Part shown: piece after piece, positions 26,863 through 35,477 of the stretch | Numbering within the stretch: the stretch's first letter is position 1 | How the letters are laid out: each line of letters opens with the position of its first letter | NCBI RefSeq assembly: GCF_003934285.1 | Contig: NZ_RQWJ01000006.1 | Span: 1 to 64,000 of the forward strand | Direction of reading: 5' to 3' | Length of the DNA stretch: 64,000 bases | DNA from: Brevundimonas fluminis | GTDB taxonomy: Bacteria > Pseudomonadota > Alphaproteobacteria > Caulobacterales > Caulobacteraceae | Made by a program: the position numbers and the translations under genes | The notes under the pieces: model-generated | Database searches by the model: none | Told to the model about the DNA's origin: nothing | Seen by the model: only the letters and a program-made list of their open reading frames with translations

Positions 26863-28182
26863 GTGCCGACCGCCTATCCCACCCGTCTGCTGATCCTACT
26901 GGCCGCCGCCGGCGCGCCGGTGGCGCTGCTCGTGGGCGCGGCCATGCCGGCGCTGTGGCCGATCGGCCTCGCATGGCCGCTGACTTTGCTCGCCCTCGGT
27001 CTGCTCGACGCGGCGCTGGCCCCCGGCCTTCGGGTCCTCCGCCCCCGTTTCGAGCCGCCCGACTATCTCGCCGTCGGCCGGGCCGGCGAGGCGCGGCTCA
27101 CGCTCAACGTCCAGGGATTGAAGCGCGGCCGTGTCGAGGCGGCGCTGGAGGCGGAGGGTCCGCTGGGCCTGACCGTGCCGCGCGCTTCGCCCGCCGTACG
27201 GGGCGACGCCGAGGCCGTCTTCGTCTTCGGCCTCTCGCCGCCGCGCCGCGGACTGGTGCGCTGGGAGGCCGTCCATCTGCGTTGGCGCGGTCCGCTCGGC
27301 CTGGCCTGGCGGCAGGCCCGTACTCCGCTCGCGGGCGAAACCCCGGTCGGATCGGACATTCGACGCCTGGAGGACGAGGCCCTGCGCATGTTCGCCCGCG
27401 ACGCCCACTTCGGCGCCAAGGTTCAACTGGATGCGGGGGAGGGCTCGGAGTTTCAGGCCCTGCGGGACTTCCAGACCGGCATGGACCGCCGGGCGATCGA
27501 CTGGAAGCAGTCCGCCCGCCACAATGCCCTGCTGGCCAAGGAATTCCGGACCGAGCGCAATCATCAGGTCCTGCTGGCGATCGACTGCGGGCGAACCATG
27601 AGCGAGCCCGTCAACGCCGCGCCCCGGGTGGACCATGCCATCCACGCCGCCCTGCTGCTGGCCTTCGTCTCGCTGAGGGCGGGCGACCGGGCCGGCCTTT
27701 ACGGCTTCGACGACCGCCCGCGCCTGAACACCGGCGCCCTCCCCGGCGTCGGCGCCTTCACAGTGCTGCACCGCGAGGCCGCGCGCATCGACTACGGCGA
27801 ACAGGAGCCCAACTATGCCCTCGGTCTGACCACGCTCTCGGCCGGGCTCGGCCGCCGGTCGCTGATCGTCGTGTTCACCGAGTTCGCCGATTCAACCGCG
27901 GCCGAGTTGATGATCGAGACCGTCAGCCGACTGGTCAGGAAGCATCTGGTCCTGTTCGCCGTCATGGAGGACGAGGAACTGGAGACGCTGGCCGAGGCCG
28001 AGCCGCTGACGTCGGAAGACGTGACCCGGGCCGTGGTGGCGGCCTCCTTGCTGCGGGAGCGCGATCTGGTCCTGGCCCGCCTGCGCCGTCTGGGCGCCCA
28101 CGTCGTCCAGGCCAGGGCGGAAGCGCTCGGCCCCGCCGCGCTGAACGCCTACCTCGACCTGAAGCGCCGGGACCTGCTGTGA
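26863..28182 (+). CDS. DUF58 (vWA-like) protein, MoxR partner
   Basis: A 439-residue protein starting at the GTG at 26863. Two N-terminal membrane segments (about 7-26 and 31-52) precede a beta-rich region, the conserved DUF58 core with D-x-R-x-I-D-W-K (near 210) and a vWA-like segment D-C-G-R-T-M-S (near 242-248), which resembles a metal-ion-dependent adhesion site. Residues S and D of a second metal site follow near 300-350. It is 16 bases from moxR in the same operon. Confidence 0.94.
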   Translation: MPTAYPTRLLILLAAAGAPVALLVGAAMPALWPIGLAWPLTLLALGLLDAALAPGLRVLRPRFEPPDYLAVGRAGEARLTLNVQGLKRGRVEAALEAEGPLGLTVPRASPAVRGDAEAVFVFGLSPPRRGLVRWEAVHLRWRGPLGLAWRQARTPLAGETPVGSDIRRLEDEALRMFARDAHFGAKVQLDAGEGSEFQALRDFQTGMDRRAIDWKQSARHNALLAKEFRTERNHQVLLAIDCGRTMSEPVNAAPRVDHAIHAALLLAFVSLRAGDRAGLYGFDDRPRLNTGALPGVGAFTVLHREAARIDYGEQEPNYALGLTTLSAGLGRRSLIVVFTEFADSTAAELMIETVSRLVRKHLVLFAVMEDEELETLAEAEPLTSEDVTRAVVAASLLRERDLVLARLRRLGAHVVQARAEALGPAALNAYLDLKRRDLL

Positions 28183-28192
28183 GGAGGACGAC

Positions 28193-29194
28193 ATGGCCGA
28201 ACCGCGGCTGAAGAGTCAGCGCTTCCGCGAAGAGCGGCAGGACGTCTGGCTCAGTCTGGAAAAGATCGTCGGCAAGGCGGAGCGGCGCGGCCTCGCCTCG
28301 CTGACCGAGGACGAGCTGATGGCCCTGCCCGTGCAGTACCGAGCGACCCTGTCGGCGCTCTCGGTCGCCCGGGCGACCTCACTGGACGCGGCCCTGATCG
28401 CCTTTCTGGAGACCCTGTCGGCGCGGGCCTATTTCTTCGTCTACGGCGCGCGCAACGAGCCGTGGCGCGAGGTGGCCGAATTCTTCGCCACCGGCTGGCC
28501 CTCGGCCGTACGGGCGATGTGGCGCGAGACGCTGGTCATGGCGCTGCTGATGGTTCTGGGCGCCGGGGTGGCCGCCTGGCTGGTCGGGTCCGATCCGGAC
28601 TGGTTCTATGGCTTCGTGGACCCCGCCCTCGCCTCGGGCCGTGATCCCACCGCCTCCCGCGAGGCGCTGCGGGCCACGCTCTACGACGGCGGCGAGCAAG
28701 GCGGCCTGTCGGCCTTCGCCGCCTTCCTGTTCACCCACAACGCCCAGGTCGCCCTCATGGCCTTTGCTCTGGGTTTCGCCTTCGGCGTGCCCACCGTGGT
28801 CCTGGTCCTTTCCAACGGAGCAATGCTCGGCGCCATGCTGGCCGTCTTCTTCGGCCAGGGGCTGGGCTTCGAGTTCTCCGGCTGGCTGGCCATCCACGGC
28901 GTGACCGAACTGGGCGCGGTGATCCTGGCCGGCGCGGCGGGCCTGAGGATCGGCCTCGCAGCCGCCTTCCCCGGCGACCGGGCGCGGCTGGACGCGGCGG
29001 CCGAGGCGGGCCGGCTGGCCGGCCGGATGATGATCGGCGTCATCGTCATGCTGTTCTTCGCCGGCCTTCTGGAAGGCTTCGGCCGACAGCTCATCGTCGA
29101 CGACTGGGCCCGCTGGGGCGTGGCCGGCGCGACTCTGGTCGTGTGGGCGCTGTACTTCTACGGCCCGCGCCCTGCCTCGTGGCGCGGCCGATGA
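28193..29194 (+). CDS. Stage II sporulation protein M (SpoIIM)-like membrane protein
   Basis: A 333-residue protein with a soluble N-terminal helical region (about 1-105) and five or more membrane helices after that (about 108-130, 175-200, 203-225, 240-260, 280-330). The G-x-x-x-F-G-V-P-T and H-G-V-T-E-L motifs are typical of SpoIIM family members. In non-sporulating bacteria this protein is a standard member of MoxR operons; its role there is unknown. Confidence 0.92.
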   Translation: MAEPRLKSQRFREERQDVWLSLEKIVGKAERRGLASLTEDELMALPVQYRATLSALSVARATSLDAALIAFLETLSARAYFFVYGARNEPWREVAEFFATGWPSAVRAMWRETLVMALLMVLGAGVAAWLVGSDPDWFYGFVDPALASGRDPTASREALRATLYDGGEQGGLSAFAAFLFTHNAQVALMAFALGFAFGVPTVVLVLSNGAMLGAMLAVFFGQGLGFEFSGWLAIHGVTELGAVILAGAAGLRIGLAAAFPGDRARLDAAAEAGRLAGRMMIGVIVMLFFAGLLEGFGRQLIVDDWARWGVAGATLVVWALYFYGPRPASWRGR

Positions 29195-30048
29195 GCGCCG
29201 TCCCGGGCCTCACGGCGCGTCGCCTGGTCACGCCGGAGGGGGTGCCCCTCGCACTGCAGGTCGCCGGCGCCGGACCGCGCTTCGCCGCCCTCTGCATCGA
29301 CGGCGCCGTCATTCTGGGAATCGCCCTGGCCCTGACGCTGGTCACCTTCTTCGCGCTCGGCGCGGCGGGACGATCGGCGGCGGAACCCATCGCGGTGATC
29401 TGGCTGGTCGGCGTCTTCCTGCTTCGCAACGCCTACTTCCTGCTGTTCGAGCTGTCGCCGCGCGCGGCGACGCCCGGCAAGCGCGCGCTGGGGCTCCGAG
29501 TGGCTGCGCGGAACGGCGGGCGGCTGACCTCCGACGCCGTCTTCGTCCGCAACGCCATGCGCGAACTGGAGTTGTTCCTGCCGCTGATGCTGCTGGCCTC
29601 GGCGCCCGGCGGCGGATCGTCGATCTGGGTCTACGTCGCCGGCGTGCTGTGGTGCTCGGCCTTCGTCTTCCTGCCCCTGTTCAACCGCGACCGCCTCCGG
29701 GCGGGGGACGTGGTGGCGGGCACGTGGGTGATCCGGACGCCGACGGCGCGTTTTCTCGGGGACATGGCCGAGCGGGGGGCCGGACGCGCCTCCGGCTTCG
29801 GCTTCACCACCGCCCAGCTCGACGTCTACGGCGTCAAGGAGCTTCAGGTGCTGGAACAGGCCCTGCGCATGGGCGATCCCGGCACGCTGCTCGCCATCGC
29901 CGACCGCGTCGCCCGCAAGATCGGTCACGAACTGGGCGACCAGCCCTCGCCGGACTTCCTGTCGGCCTACTATCACGCCGCGCGCGGGCAGATGGAGGGG
30001 CGGCTGCTGATGGGCCGCAGCCGCCGGGACAAGTTCGATCGCGGCTGA
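29191..30048 (+). CDS. RDD-family membrane protein
   Basis: A 285-residue protein. The ATG at 29191 overlaps the spoIIM-like stop (ATGA). The RDD core spans about residues 28-180 with the characteristic R-F-x-A-x-x-I-D (the Asp in helix 1) and three hydrophobic segments; T-P-G-K-R follows helix 2. The C-terminal 100 residues are soluble and helical. Last gene of the MoxR operon, converging on the minus-strand gene four bases away. Confidence 0.92.
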   Translation: MSAVPGLTARRLVTPEGVPLALQVAGAGPRFAALCIDGAVILGIALALTLVTFFALGAAGRSAAEPIAVIWLVGVFLLRNAYFLLFELSPRAATPGKRALGLRVAARNGGRLTSDAVFVRNAMRELELFLPLMLLASAPGGGSSIWVYVAGVLWCSAFVFLPLFNRDRLRAGDVVAGTWVIRTPTARFLGDMAERGAGRASGFGFTTAQLDVYGVKELQVLEQALRMGDPGTLLAIADRVARKIGHELGDQPSPDFLSAYYHAARGQMEGRLLMGRSRRDKFDRG

Positions 30049-30052
30049 CGTC

Positions 30053-30841
30053 TCAGTCGAAGATGGCGGCGATCTCCTGCCGTCCGGTGCCCGAGCCTTC
30101 CTTGACCGTCCGCAGTTCGACGTAGAGCGCGGCGACGCCGGCGGCGCTCAGGATCGAGAGCAGGGCCGCGGCGATGGGCGAAAGGATCACCGCCTGCAGG
30201 AACAGGAAGTCGACCTGCGAGGCGGCCATGGCTCCGGCCGAGAACAGGCCGAACACCATGCCGAACACCCACGACACGACCACGTAGATCACGAACAGCA
30301 GCAGGATCATTCCGCGGTTGTTCCGGCTCAGATCGCGGCTACGGCCCATGGAGGCCAGGACGCCCTTGCGCTCGGCGATCAGGACCGGGGCGGCGACGCT
30401 CCACATGAGCATCAGGATGATGCCCGGAACGATCAGCAGGATGATCCCCGCCATCACTCCCAGGCCGACGAGGATCCCGAGGCCGATCAGGGGAAGCAGC
30501 GTTCGGAACGCCACGCCGAGGCATTGCTGGAAGGTCGCCTTGCGGCCTTGCAGATCGCTGACGGCGGCATGGGTGGCCACCCCCTGCATCATCACGGAAC
30601 AGACCAGCGAGACGATCCAGCCGACGCCCCACGTCAGGAAATTGACGGGACCGAAATCGACGCCGTCGGTCGTCATGAGCCGCACCTGGGTCACGCCCCA
30701 GACGCCCTGCGGTATCGCCACGAAGATCGCGGCGGCCAACAACAATGTCACCGCATTGCCGCCGATCGCCCCGAACGTGCGCTCGATCACCCGACCGACG
30801 TCGAACCGCGGGCGTCGCCCCTCAGCATAGTCCATCTGCAT
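30053..30841 (-). CDS. Six-helix membrane protein, unknown function
   Basis: A 262-residue integral membrane protein with hydrophobic segments at about 30-50, 68-90, 113-150 (long or double), 175-205 and 215-245, and a conserved-looking M-G-R-S-R-D-L-S-R-N-N loop. It resembles the glycerophosphodiester phosphodiesterase membrane domain and similar DUF975/YciC-type proteins in layout, but I cannot assign a family firmly. Convergent with the MoxR operon and divergent from the his regulator. Confidence 0.82.
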   Translation of the reverse strand: MQMDYAEGRRPRFDVGRVIERTFGAIGGNAVTLLLAAAIFVAIPQGVWGVTQVRLMTTDGVDFGPVNFLTWGVGWIVSLVCSVMMQGVATHAAVSDLQGRKATFQQCLGVAFRTLLPLIGLGILVGLGVMAGIILLIVPGIILMLMWSVAAPVLIAERKGVLASMGRSRDLSRNNRGMILLLFVIYVVVSWVFGMVFGLFSAGAMAASQVDFLFLQAVILSPIAAALLSILSAAGVAALYVELRTVKEGSGTGRQEIAAIFD

Positions 30842-30901
30842 TCCCCCTCTGATTGAGACACCATGCCGCGCCTCACCCCCGCGGGCAACCGCATACGCCT
30901 C

Positions 30902-30933
30902 TTGACCGTTCCATTGTTACAGCATAGTGGAAC
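30902..30933 (+). promoter_or_regulatory. Promoter with overlapping operator-like inverted repeat, his regulator
   Basis: TTGACC (30902-30907) acts as -35; CATAGT at 30923-30928 is a plausible -10 after 15 bases. Between and across them, GTTCCA (30908-30913) and TGGAAC (30928-30933) form perfect inverted arms, with further matches inside (8 of 13 half-site positions). Transcription from this -10 would begin close to the ATG at 30939, giving a leaderless or nearly leaderless message. Confidence 0.5.
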
Positions 30934-30938
30934 GCGCC

Positions 30939-31256
30939 ATGATCGAGACCCTGCCCCGAAACGCGGCCGCTCCGGCGCTCAGCCGGCTGGCCCTCTACGA
31001 CGCCCTGCTGTCGCTGAGGACGCGCGACGAGGTCGACGCCTTCCTGTCCGACCTGTGCACGCCGGCCGAGGTCCGCGCCTTCGCCGAGCGGTGGGAGGTG
31101 GCGCGTCTGCTGGACGCCGGCAACAAGTCCTATCGTGAGATCGCCGCCGAGGCCCAGGCCAGTCCGACCACCGTCGTGCGGGTCGCCCGCTTCCTCAAGG
31201 AGATGCCGCATCAGGGATACCGCCTGGTGCTGGACCGTCTCGCCACCGAACGCTGA
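30939..31256 (+). CDS. YerC/YecD-type TrpR-like repressor, probable his regulator
   Basis: A 105-residue protein from the ATG at 30939; a GTG at 30927 in frame would add four residues but lies inside the promoter. The TrpR fold is clear: L-C-T-P-A-E-V-R-A-F-A-E-R-W followed by the helix-turn-helix S-Y-R-E-I-A-A-E-A-Q-A-S-P-T-T-V-V-R-V. Relatives of this family are known as histidine regulators (HisR/YerC) in Gram-positive bacteria. It lies nine bases before hisG and is preceded by an operator-like repeat, so autoregulation and control of the his operon are likely. What it senses is inferred, not shown. Confidence 0.9.
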   Translation: MIETLPRNAAAPALSRLALYDALLSLRTRDEVDAFLSDLCTPAEVRAFAERWEVARLLDAGNKSYREIAAEAQASPTTVVRVARFLKEMPHQGYRLVLDRLATER

Positions 31257-31265
31257 GTTGAAAAG

Positions 31266-32147
31266 ATGAGTACCGTGAAGGGGCGGCTGCGCATCGCCGT
31301 CCAGAAGTCCGGCCGTCTGTCCGAACGCAGCCTGGACCTCGTCCGCGACGCCGGGCTGCGGGTCGTGAAGGGCACGAACGATCTGCTGTACCGGATCGAG
31401 AACGCGCCGATCGACCTGCTGCGCGTCCGCGACGACGACATCCCGACCTTCGTCGCGGACGGCGTCTGCGATCTGGGCATCGTCGGCGAGAACGTGCTGG
31501 AAGAAGGGCGCAACGGCGGGCCGAACGCCGAGGTCGTCATGCCGCTGGGCTTCGGCCGGTGCACGCTGAAGATCGCCGTGCCGCCGACGCTGGACTATGC
31601 CGGGCCCGCCTCGCTGCAGGGGCGCCGCGTGGCCACCAGCTATCCCCGCGTGCTGAAGCGCTGGCTGGCGGATCAGGGCGTGACCGCCGAAGTGGTCACC
31701 ATGCGGGGCGCGGTCGAGGTGGCGCCCCGGCTGAAGCTGGCGCACGCCATCTGCGATCTGGTCTCGACCGGCGCCACGCTGGAAGCCAACGGCCTGCAGG
31801 CGCGCGAGACGGTGCTGGACAGCCAGGCCGTGCTCATCCGCTCGCCCGTCGCGCCGGAGCCGGAGCTGGCCGACCTGCTGAACAGCATCGTCGAGCGGAT
31901 GGCCGGCGTCGTGGCCAGCCAGGGGGCCAAATACGTGATGCTGAACGCACCTCGCGCCAACCTGGACCGCATCACGGCCCTGCTGCCGGGCGCGGGCGCC
32001 CCGACGGTGATGCCGCTCTCGGGGCGCGAGGACGCGGTCGCCGTCCACGCCGTGTGCCAGGAAGCGGTGTTCTGGGAAACGTTGGAGAAGCTGAAGGCCG
32101 AGGGGGCGTCCGCCATTCTCGTCCTGCCGATCGAGAAGATGATGTGA
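31266..32147 (+). CDS. hisG: ATP phosphoribosyltransferase, long form
   Basis: A 293-residue enzyme for the first step of histidine synthesis (ATP + PRPP). The PRPP-site motif (D-L-V-S-T-G-A-T-L) and the extra C-terminal domain of about 80 residues (HisG_C) identify the long form, which is inhibited by histidine without HisZ. It shares one base with the hisD start (TGATG). First biosynthetic gene of a seven-gene operon. Confidence 0.96.
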   Translation: MSTVKGRLRIAVQKSGRLSERSLDLVRDAGLRVVKGTNDLLYRIENAPIDLLRVRDDDIPTFVADGVCDLGIVGENVLEEGRNGGPNAEVVMPLGFGRCTLKIAVPPTLDYAGPASLQGRRVATSYPRVLKRWLADQGVTAEVVTMRGAVEVAPRLKLAHAICDLVSTGATLEANGLQARETVLDSQAVLIRSPVAPEPELADLLNSIVERMAGVVASQGAKYVMLNAPRANLDRITALLPGAGAPTVMPLSGREDAVAVHAVCQEAVFWETLEKLKAEGASAILVLPIEKMM

Positions 32148-33454
32148 TGAAGCGGTTCGACTGGTCCTCACTGGACGAAGGCGGGCGGCGCGCGGCGCTT
32201 GCCCGTCCCGCACGCCGGGCCGAGGCCCGCGTGACCGAGGGCGTCCGCGCCATGCTCGACGACGTGCGGGCACGCGGCGGGACGGCGGTCACGGAGTGGG
32301 CGCTGAAGCTGGACGGCCACGCGCCGCGCCGGATCGTGCTGGACGTGGCGACGGTGGCCGAAGCGCGCGCCGCCCTGCCTCCCGCCGACGTGCGGGCTCT
32401 GCGCGTCGCGGCGGACAACGTGCGCGTCTTCCATCAGGCCACGCGACCGGGGGACGGCGACTGGGTCGAGACGACGCCCGGCGTGCGCTCGCGGATCGCC
32501 TGGCGGCCGATCCGGTCGGCGGGGATCTATGTGCCCGGCGGCACGGCGCCGCTGTTCTCGTCGCTGCTGATGCAGGCGATCCCGGCCGAGGTGGCGGGCG
32601 TGCCGGTGCGGGTGGCGGTGACGCCTCCGGCGAAGGACGGGGGCATTCACCCCGCCATGATCCTGGCCGGCGCGGAGGCGGGGCTGGACGAGATCTGGCT
32701 GGTCGGCGGCGCCCAGGCCATCGCCGCCCTGACCTTCGGCGCGAGCTTCGACGACGGCGTGATCCCGACGTGCGACAAGCTGTTCGGCCCCGGCAACGCC
32801 TGGGTGGCGGAAGCCAAGAAGCAGGCGGCGGCCTTGCCCGGCGGCCCGGCCGTGGACATGCCGGCCGGACCGTCGGAGCTCATGGTCGTCGTGGACCGCG
32901 ACGCCGCGCCGGAGATCGCGGCGGCCGACCTGCTGAGCCAGGCCGAGCACGACGCCGACGCCCAGGTGGTGCTGGTCTCCACCAGCCGCGCCACGATCGA
33001 CTACGTCCTGACCGAGGTGGAAGCCCAACTGGCCGACCTGCCGCGCGCCGACGTGGCCCGGGCGTCGCTGGCCGAGGCGCGGGCCATCCTCGTGCGAGAC
33101 CTCGACGCGGCTCTGGAGGTCATCAACGCCTATGGGCCGGAGCACCTCGCCCTGCAGGTCGAGTACGCGGACGAGCTGGTCGACGGCATCACGGCCGCGG
33201 GCGCCGTCTTCGTCGGCCGCCACGCGGCGGAGACGCTGGGGGACTATGCCGCCGGTCCCAGCCACGTCCTGCCGACCGACGGCGGGGCGCGCACGCTGGG
33301 GGGCATCACCACCGCCAGCTTCATGACCTCTATGTCGGTGCAGGCCGTGACCGCGGGCGGCGCGGCCGAACTGGCGCCGGTCGCGGCGCGACTGGCCCGT
33401 CTGGAGGGACTGGAGGCCCACGCCCGCGCCGCCGACCTGAGGAGCGAGGCATGA
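32147..33454 (+). CDS. hisD: Histidinol dehydrogenase
   Basis: A 435-residue enzyme catalysing the last two oxidations (histidinol to histidine, NAD-dependent). The signature G-P-G-N-A-W-V-A-E-A-K, the zinc ligands in S-Q-A-E-H-D and the G-P-E-H-L motif are all intact. Length is normal. The stop overlaps the next gene's ATG (ATGA). Confidence 0.97.
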   Translation: MKRFDWSSLDEGGRRAALARPARRAEARVTEGVRAMLDDVRARGGTAVTEWALKLDGHAPRRIVLDVATVAEARAALPPADVRALRVAADNVRVFHQATRPGDGDWVETTPGVRSRIAWRPIRSAGIYVPGGTAPLFSSLLMQAIPAEVAGVPVRVAVTPPAKDGGIHPAMILAGAEAGLDEIWLVGGAQAIAALTFGASFDDGVIPTCDKLFGPGNAWVAEAKKQAAALPGGPAVDMPAGPSELMVVVDRDAAPEIAAADLLSQAEHDADAQVVLVSTSRATIDYVLTEVEAQLADLPRADVARASLAEARAILVRDLDAALEVINAYGPEHLALQVEYADELVDGITAAGAVFVGRHAAETLGDYAAGPSHVLPTDGGARTLGGITTASFMTSMSVQAVTAGGAAELAPVAARLARLEGLEAHARAADLRSEA

Positions 33455-34881
33455 CCCTGCCCGCCCCCTTCCCTCCTCTCGTCTCCAGCGCCGAGGGGCT
33501 GGACCGCGCGCCGTCGTCGACGGGCGCCGTCGCCGCCCGCATGGCCGAGATCTATGGCGTGCCGGTCGAGTTGGTCCTGCCGGTGCGCGGGGCGTCGCAT
33601 GGGCTGGAGCTGATCTTCCGGCTGGCGGCCCGCGACGGCCTGCGGGTCGAGGCGCCGGACGCGCCGCCGTTCGACGGACTGGCGAAGCTGTATCGGGCGG
33701 CGCAGGAAGGCGCCGGGACGCTCGCGGTCATCGTGCGCGGTCTCGGGTCGGCCGAGGCGGTCGCGGAGATGGCGTCGCGCGTCGCGCCGGCCCTTTTGGT
33801 CGTGGACGAGGCGCGGGTGGAGTTCTCCGACCAGCCCTCGATCGTCGCCCTCGTCGGGGAACATGACAATCTGGTGGTCGTTCGCAGCCTGTCGCTGTCG
33901 CACGGGCTGACCGGCGCGCGCGTCGGCGCCGTCATCGCGCGCGCGGCGACGCTGGCCCGCATCGCGGAAGTGCTGGAACCGCATCCCGTGCCGGAGCCCA
34001 GCCTGAGGCTGGCGCTGCAGGCGCTCGACCCATCGAGGGTGGTCGAGACCGAGGCCCGGATCGCGCGCGTCAGGGACGAGCGGACCCGCATGGTTCAAGC
34101 CCTCTCTCGCGAGATGTCGGTCGAGCCCGGCGTCGGACCGGTGATCGCCGCCCGTCCCGGCGACCTCGCCGGCGCGCGAGCGGCGCTGGCCCGGCTGGGC
34201 GTGGCCGCCGAAGTGGAGGGCGACCGCCTCCGCCTCCCGGTCTTCGCCCGGGCCGAACTCAACGACCGGACGCTGGCCGCCTTCGACCTGGCGCCCGTCG
34301 GTCGGCCGCATCGCACGGGACAGGCCGTTCGGGACACGAAGGAGACGCGCATCGTCTGCGCCGTCGATCTGGATTCAGCCAGCCCCGTGCGCATCCGGAC
34401 CGGCGTCGGCTTCTTCGACCACATGCTGGAGCAGGTGGCGGCGCACGGCGGCTTCTCGCTGAGCCTGTCGTGCGAGGGCGACCTGCACACGGACCCGCAC
34501 CACACGGTCGAGGACAGCGCCATCGCCCTGGGCCAGGCGCTGAAGCAGGCGTTGGGCGAGCGGCGGGGCATCGCCCGCTACGGCTTCGTCCTGCCCATGG
34601 ACGAGGCGGAGGCGAAGGTGTCGATCGACCTGTCCGGAAGGCCCTATCCGATGTTCGAGGGCGACTTCGCCACGCCCTTCATCGGGGAGTACCGCACCGA
34701 CCTGACGGCGCACGTGGTCCGCAGTCTGGCCGAGCATCTGGGCGCGGCGATCCACGTCTCGGTGACGGGGCAGGACGACCACCACAAGACCGAGGCCGTC
34801 TACAAGGCGCTGGGCCGCGCCTTGCGTCAGGCCATCCGCGTCGAGGGCGAAGCCGTGCCCTCGACCAAGGGGGTGCTGTGA
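33451..34881 (+). CDS. hisB: Imidazoleglycerol-phosphate dehydratase with N-terminal HisC-like pseudo-aminotransferase domain
   Basis: A continuous 476-codon frame. Residues of about 290-476 are a complete HisB dehydratase (F-F-D-H-M-L near 321-326, D-P-H-H-T-V-E-D near 348-355, D-D-H-H-K-T-E near 442-448). Residues 1-285 align with the fold of histidinol-phosphate aminotransferase: R-G-A-S-H-G-L-E-L (46-54), V-V-D-E-A (117-121), R-S-L-S-L-S-H-G-L-T-G-A-R (145-157). In active HisC the latter reads R-x-x-S-K-x-x-G-L-x-G-x-R; the PLP lysine is L149 here. The Asn of N-P-N-N-P-T-G and the Tyr after D-E-A are also lost. Dehydratase activity should be intact, but the aminotransferase should be dead. 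Usual alphaproteobacterial HisB is about 195 residues. Confidence 0.93.
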   Translation: MTLPAPFPPLVSSAEGLDRAPSSTGAVAARMAEIYGVPVELVLPVRGASHGLELIFRLAARDGLRVEAPDAPPFDGLAKLYRAAQEGAGTLAVIVRGLGSAEAVAEMASRVAPALLVVDEARVEFSDQPSIVALVGEHDNLVVVRSLSLSHGLTGARVGAVIARAATLARIAEVLEPHPVPEPSLRLALQALDPSRVVETEARIARVRDERTRMVQALSREMSVEPGVGPVIAARPGDLAGARAALARLGVAAEVEGDRLRLPVFARAELNDRTLAAFDLAPVGRPHRTGQAVRDTKETRIVCAVDLDSASPVRIRTGVGFFDHMLEQVAAHGGFSLSLSCEGDLHTDPHHTVEDSAIALGQALKQALGERRGIARYGFVLPMDEAEAKVSIDLSGRPYPMFEGDFATPFIGEYRTDLTAHVVRSLAEHLGAAIHVSVTGQDDHHKTEAVYKALGRALRQAIRVEGEAVPSTKGVL

Positions 34882-35477
34882 GTTCGGTCGCCGTCGTCGC
34901 CTACGGCGCCGGCAACGTCGCCTCGGTCCGGTTCGCGCTGGAGCGGCTGGGCGCGGACGTCCGGTTGGTCTCGACGGCGGCGGAGATCGATGCGGCCGAT
35001 CGGCTGATCCTGCCGGGCGTCGGCGCGGCGGGGTACGCCATGGCGCGTCTGGCCGAACTGGGACTGTTCGAAGCGGTTCGGACGTTCCCGCGTCCGCTGC
35101 TGGGCGTCTGCCTGGGGCAGCAGTTGCTGTTCGAGCGCAGCGACGAGGGCGAGGCGCAATTGCTGGGCCTGATCCCCGGCCGGGTCCGCCGCATGGAGCC
35201 CGGTCCGTCGCGGCCGGTGCCGCACATGGGCTGGTCGCGGCTGGAGATCGTGAAGGACGACCCCCTGCTGGACGGCGTCGGCGGCGACGCCTGGGCCTAT
35301 TTCGTCCACGGCTACGTCTGCCCGGACGGTCCGGCGACGCTGGCCCGGGCCGACTATGGCGGACCGGTGCCGGCGGTGGTGCGCGCGGGGAACCGCTGGG
35401 GCTGCCAGTTCCACCCCGAACGATCCAGCGCCGCCGGCGCCCGCATTCTGAAGAACTTTCTGGAGCTGTCCGCGTGA
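34878..35477 (+). CDS. hisH: Imidazole glycerol phosphate synthase, glutamine amidotransferase subunit
   Basis: A 199-residue class I glutamine amidotransferase starting at a GTG that overlaps the hisB stop (GTGA). The catalytic triad is present: C78 in G-V-C-L-G-Q-Q-L-L, and H/E in Q-F-H-P-E-R-S. It supplies ammonia to HisF, encoded two genes on. Spacing to hisA is a further GTGA overlap. Confidence 0.97.
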   Translation: MSSVAVVAYGAGNVASVRFALERLGADVRLVSTAAEIDAADRLILPGVGAAGYAMARLAELGLFEAVRTFPRPLLGVCLGQQLLFERSDEGEAQLLGLIPGRVRRMEPGPSRPVPHMGWSRLEIVKDDPLLDGVGGDAWAYFVHGYVCPDGPATLARADYGGPVPAVVRAGNRWGCQFHPERSSAAGARILKNFLELSA

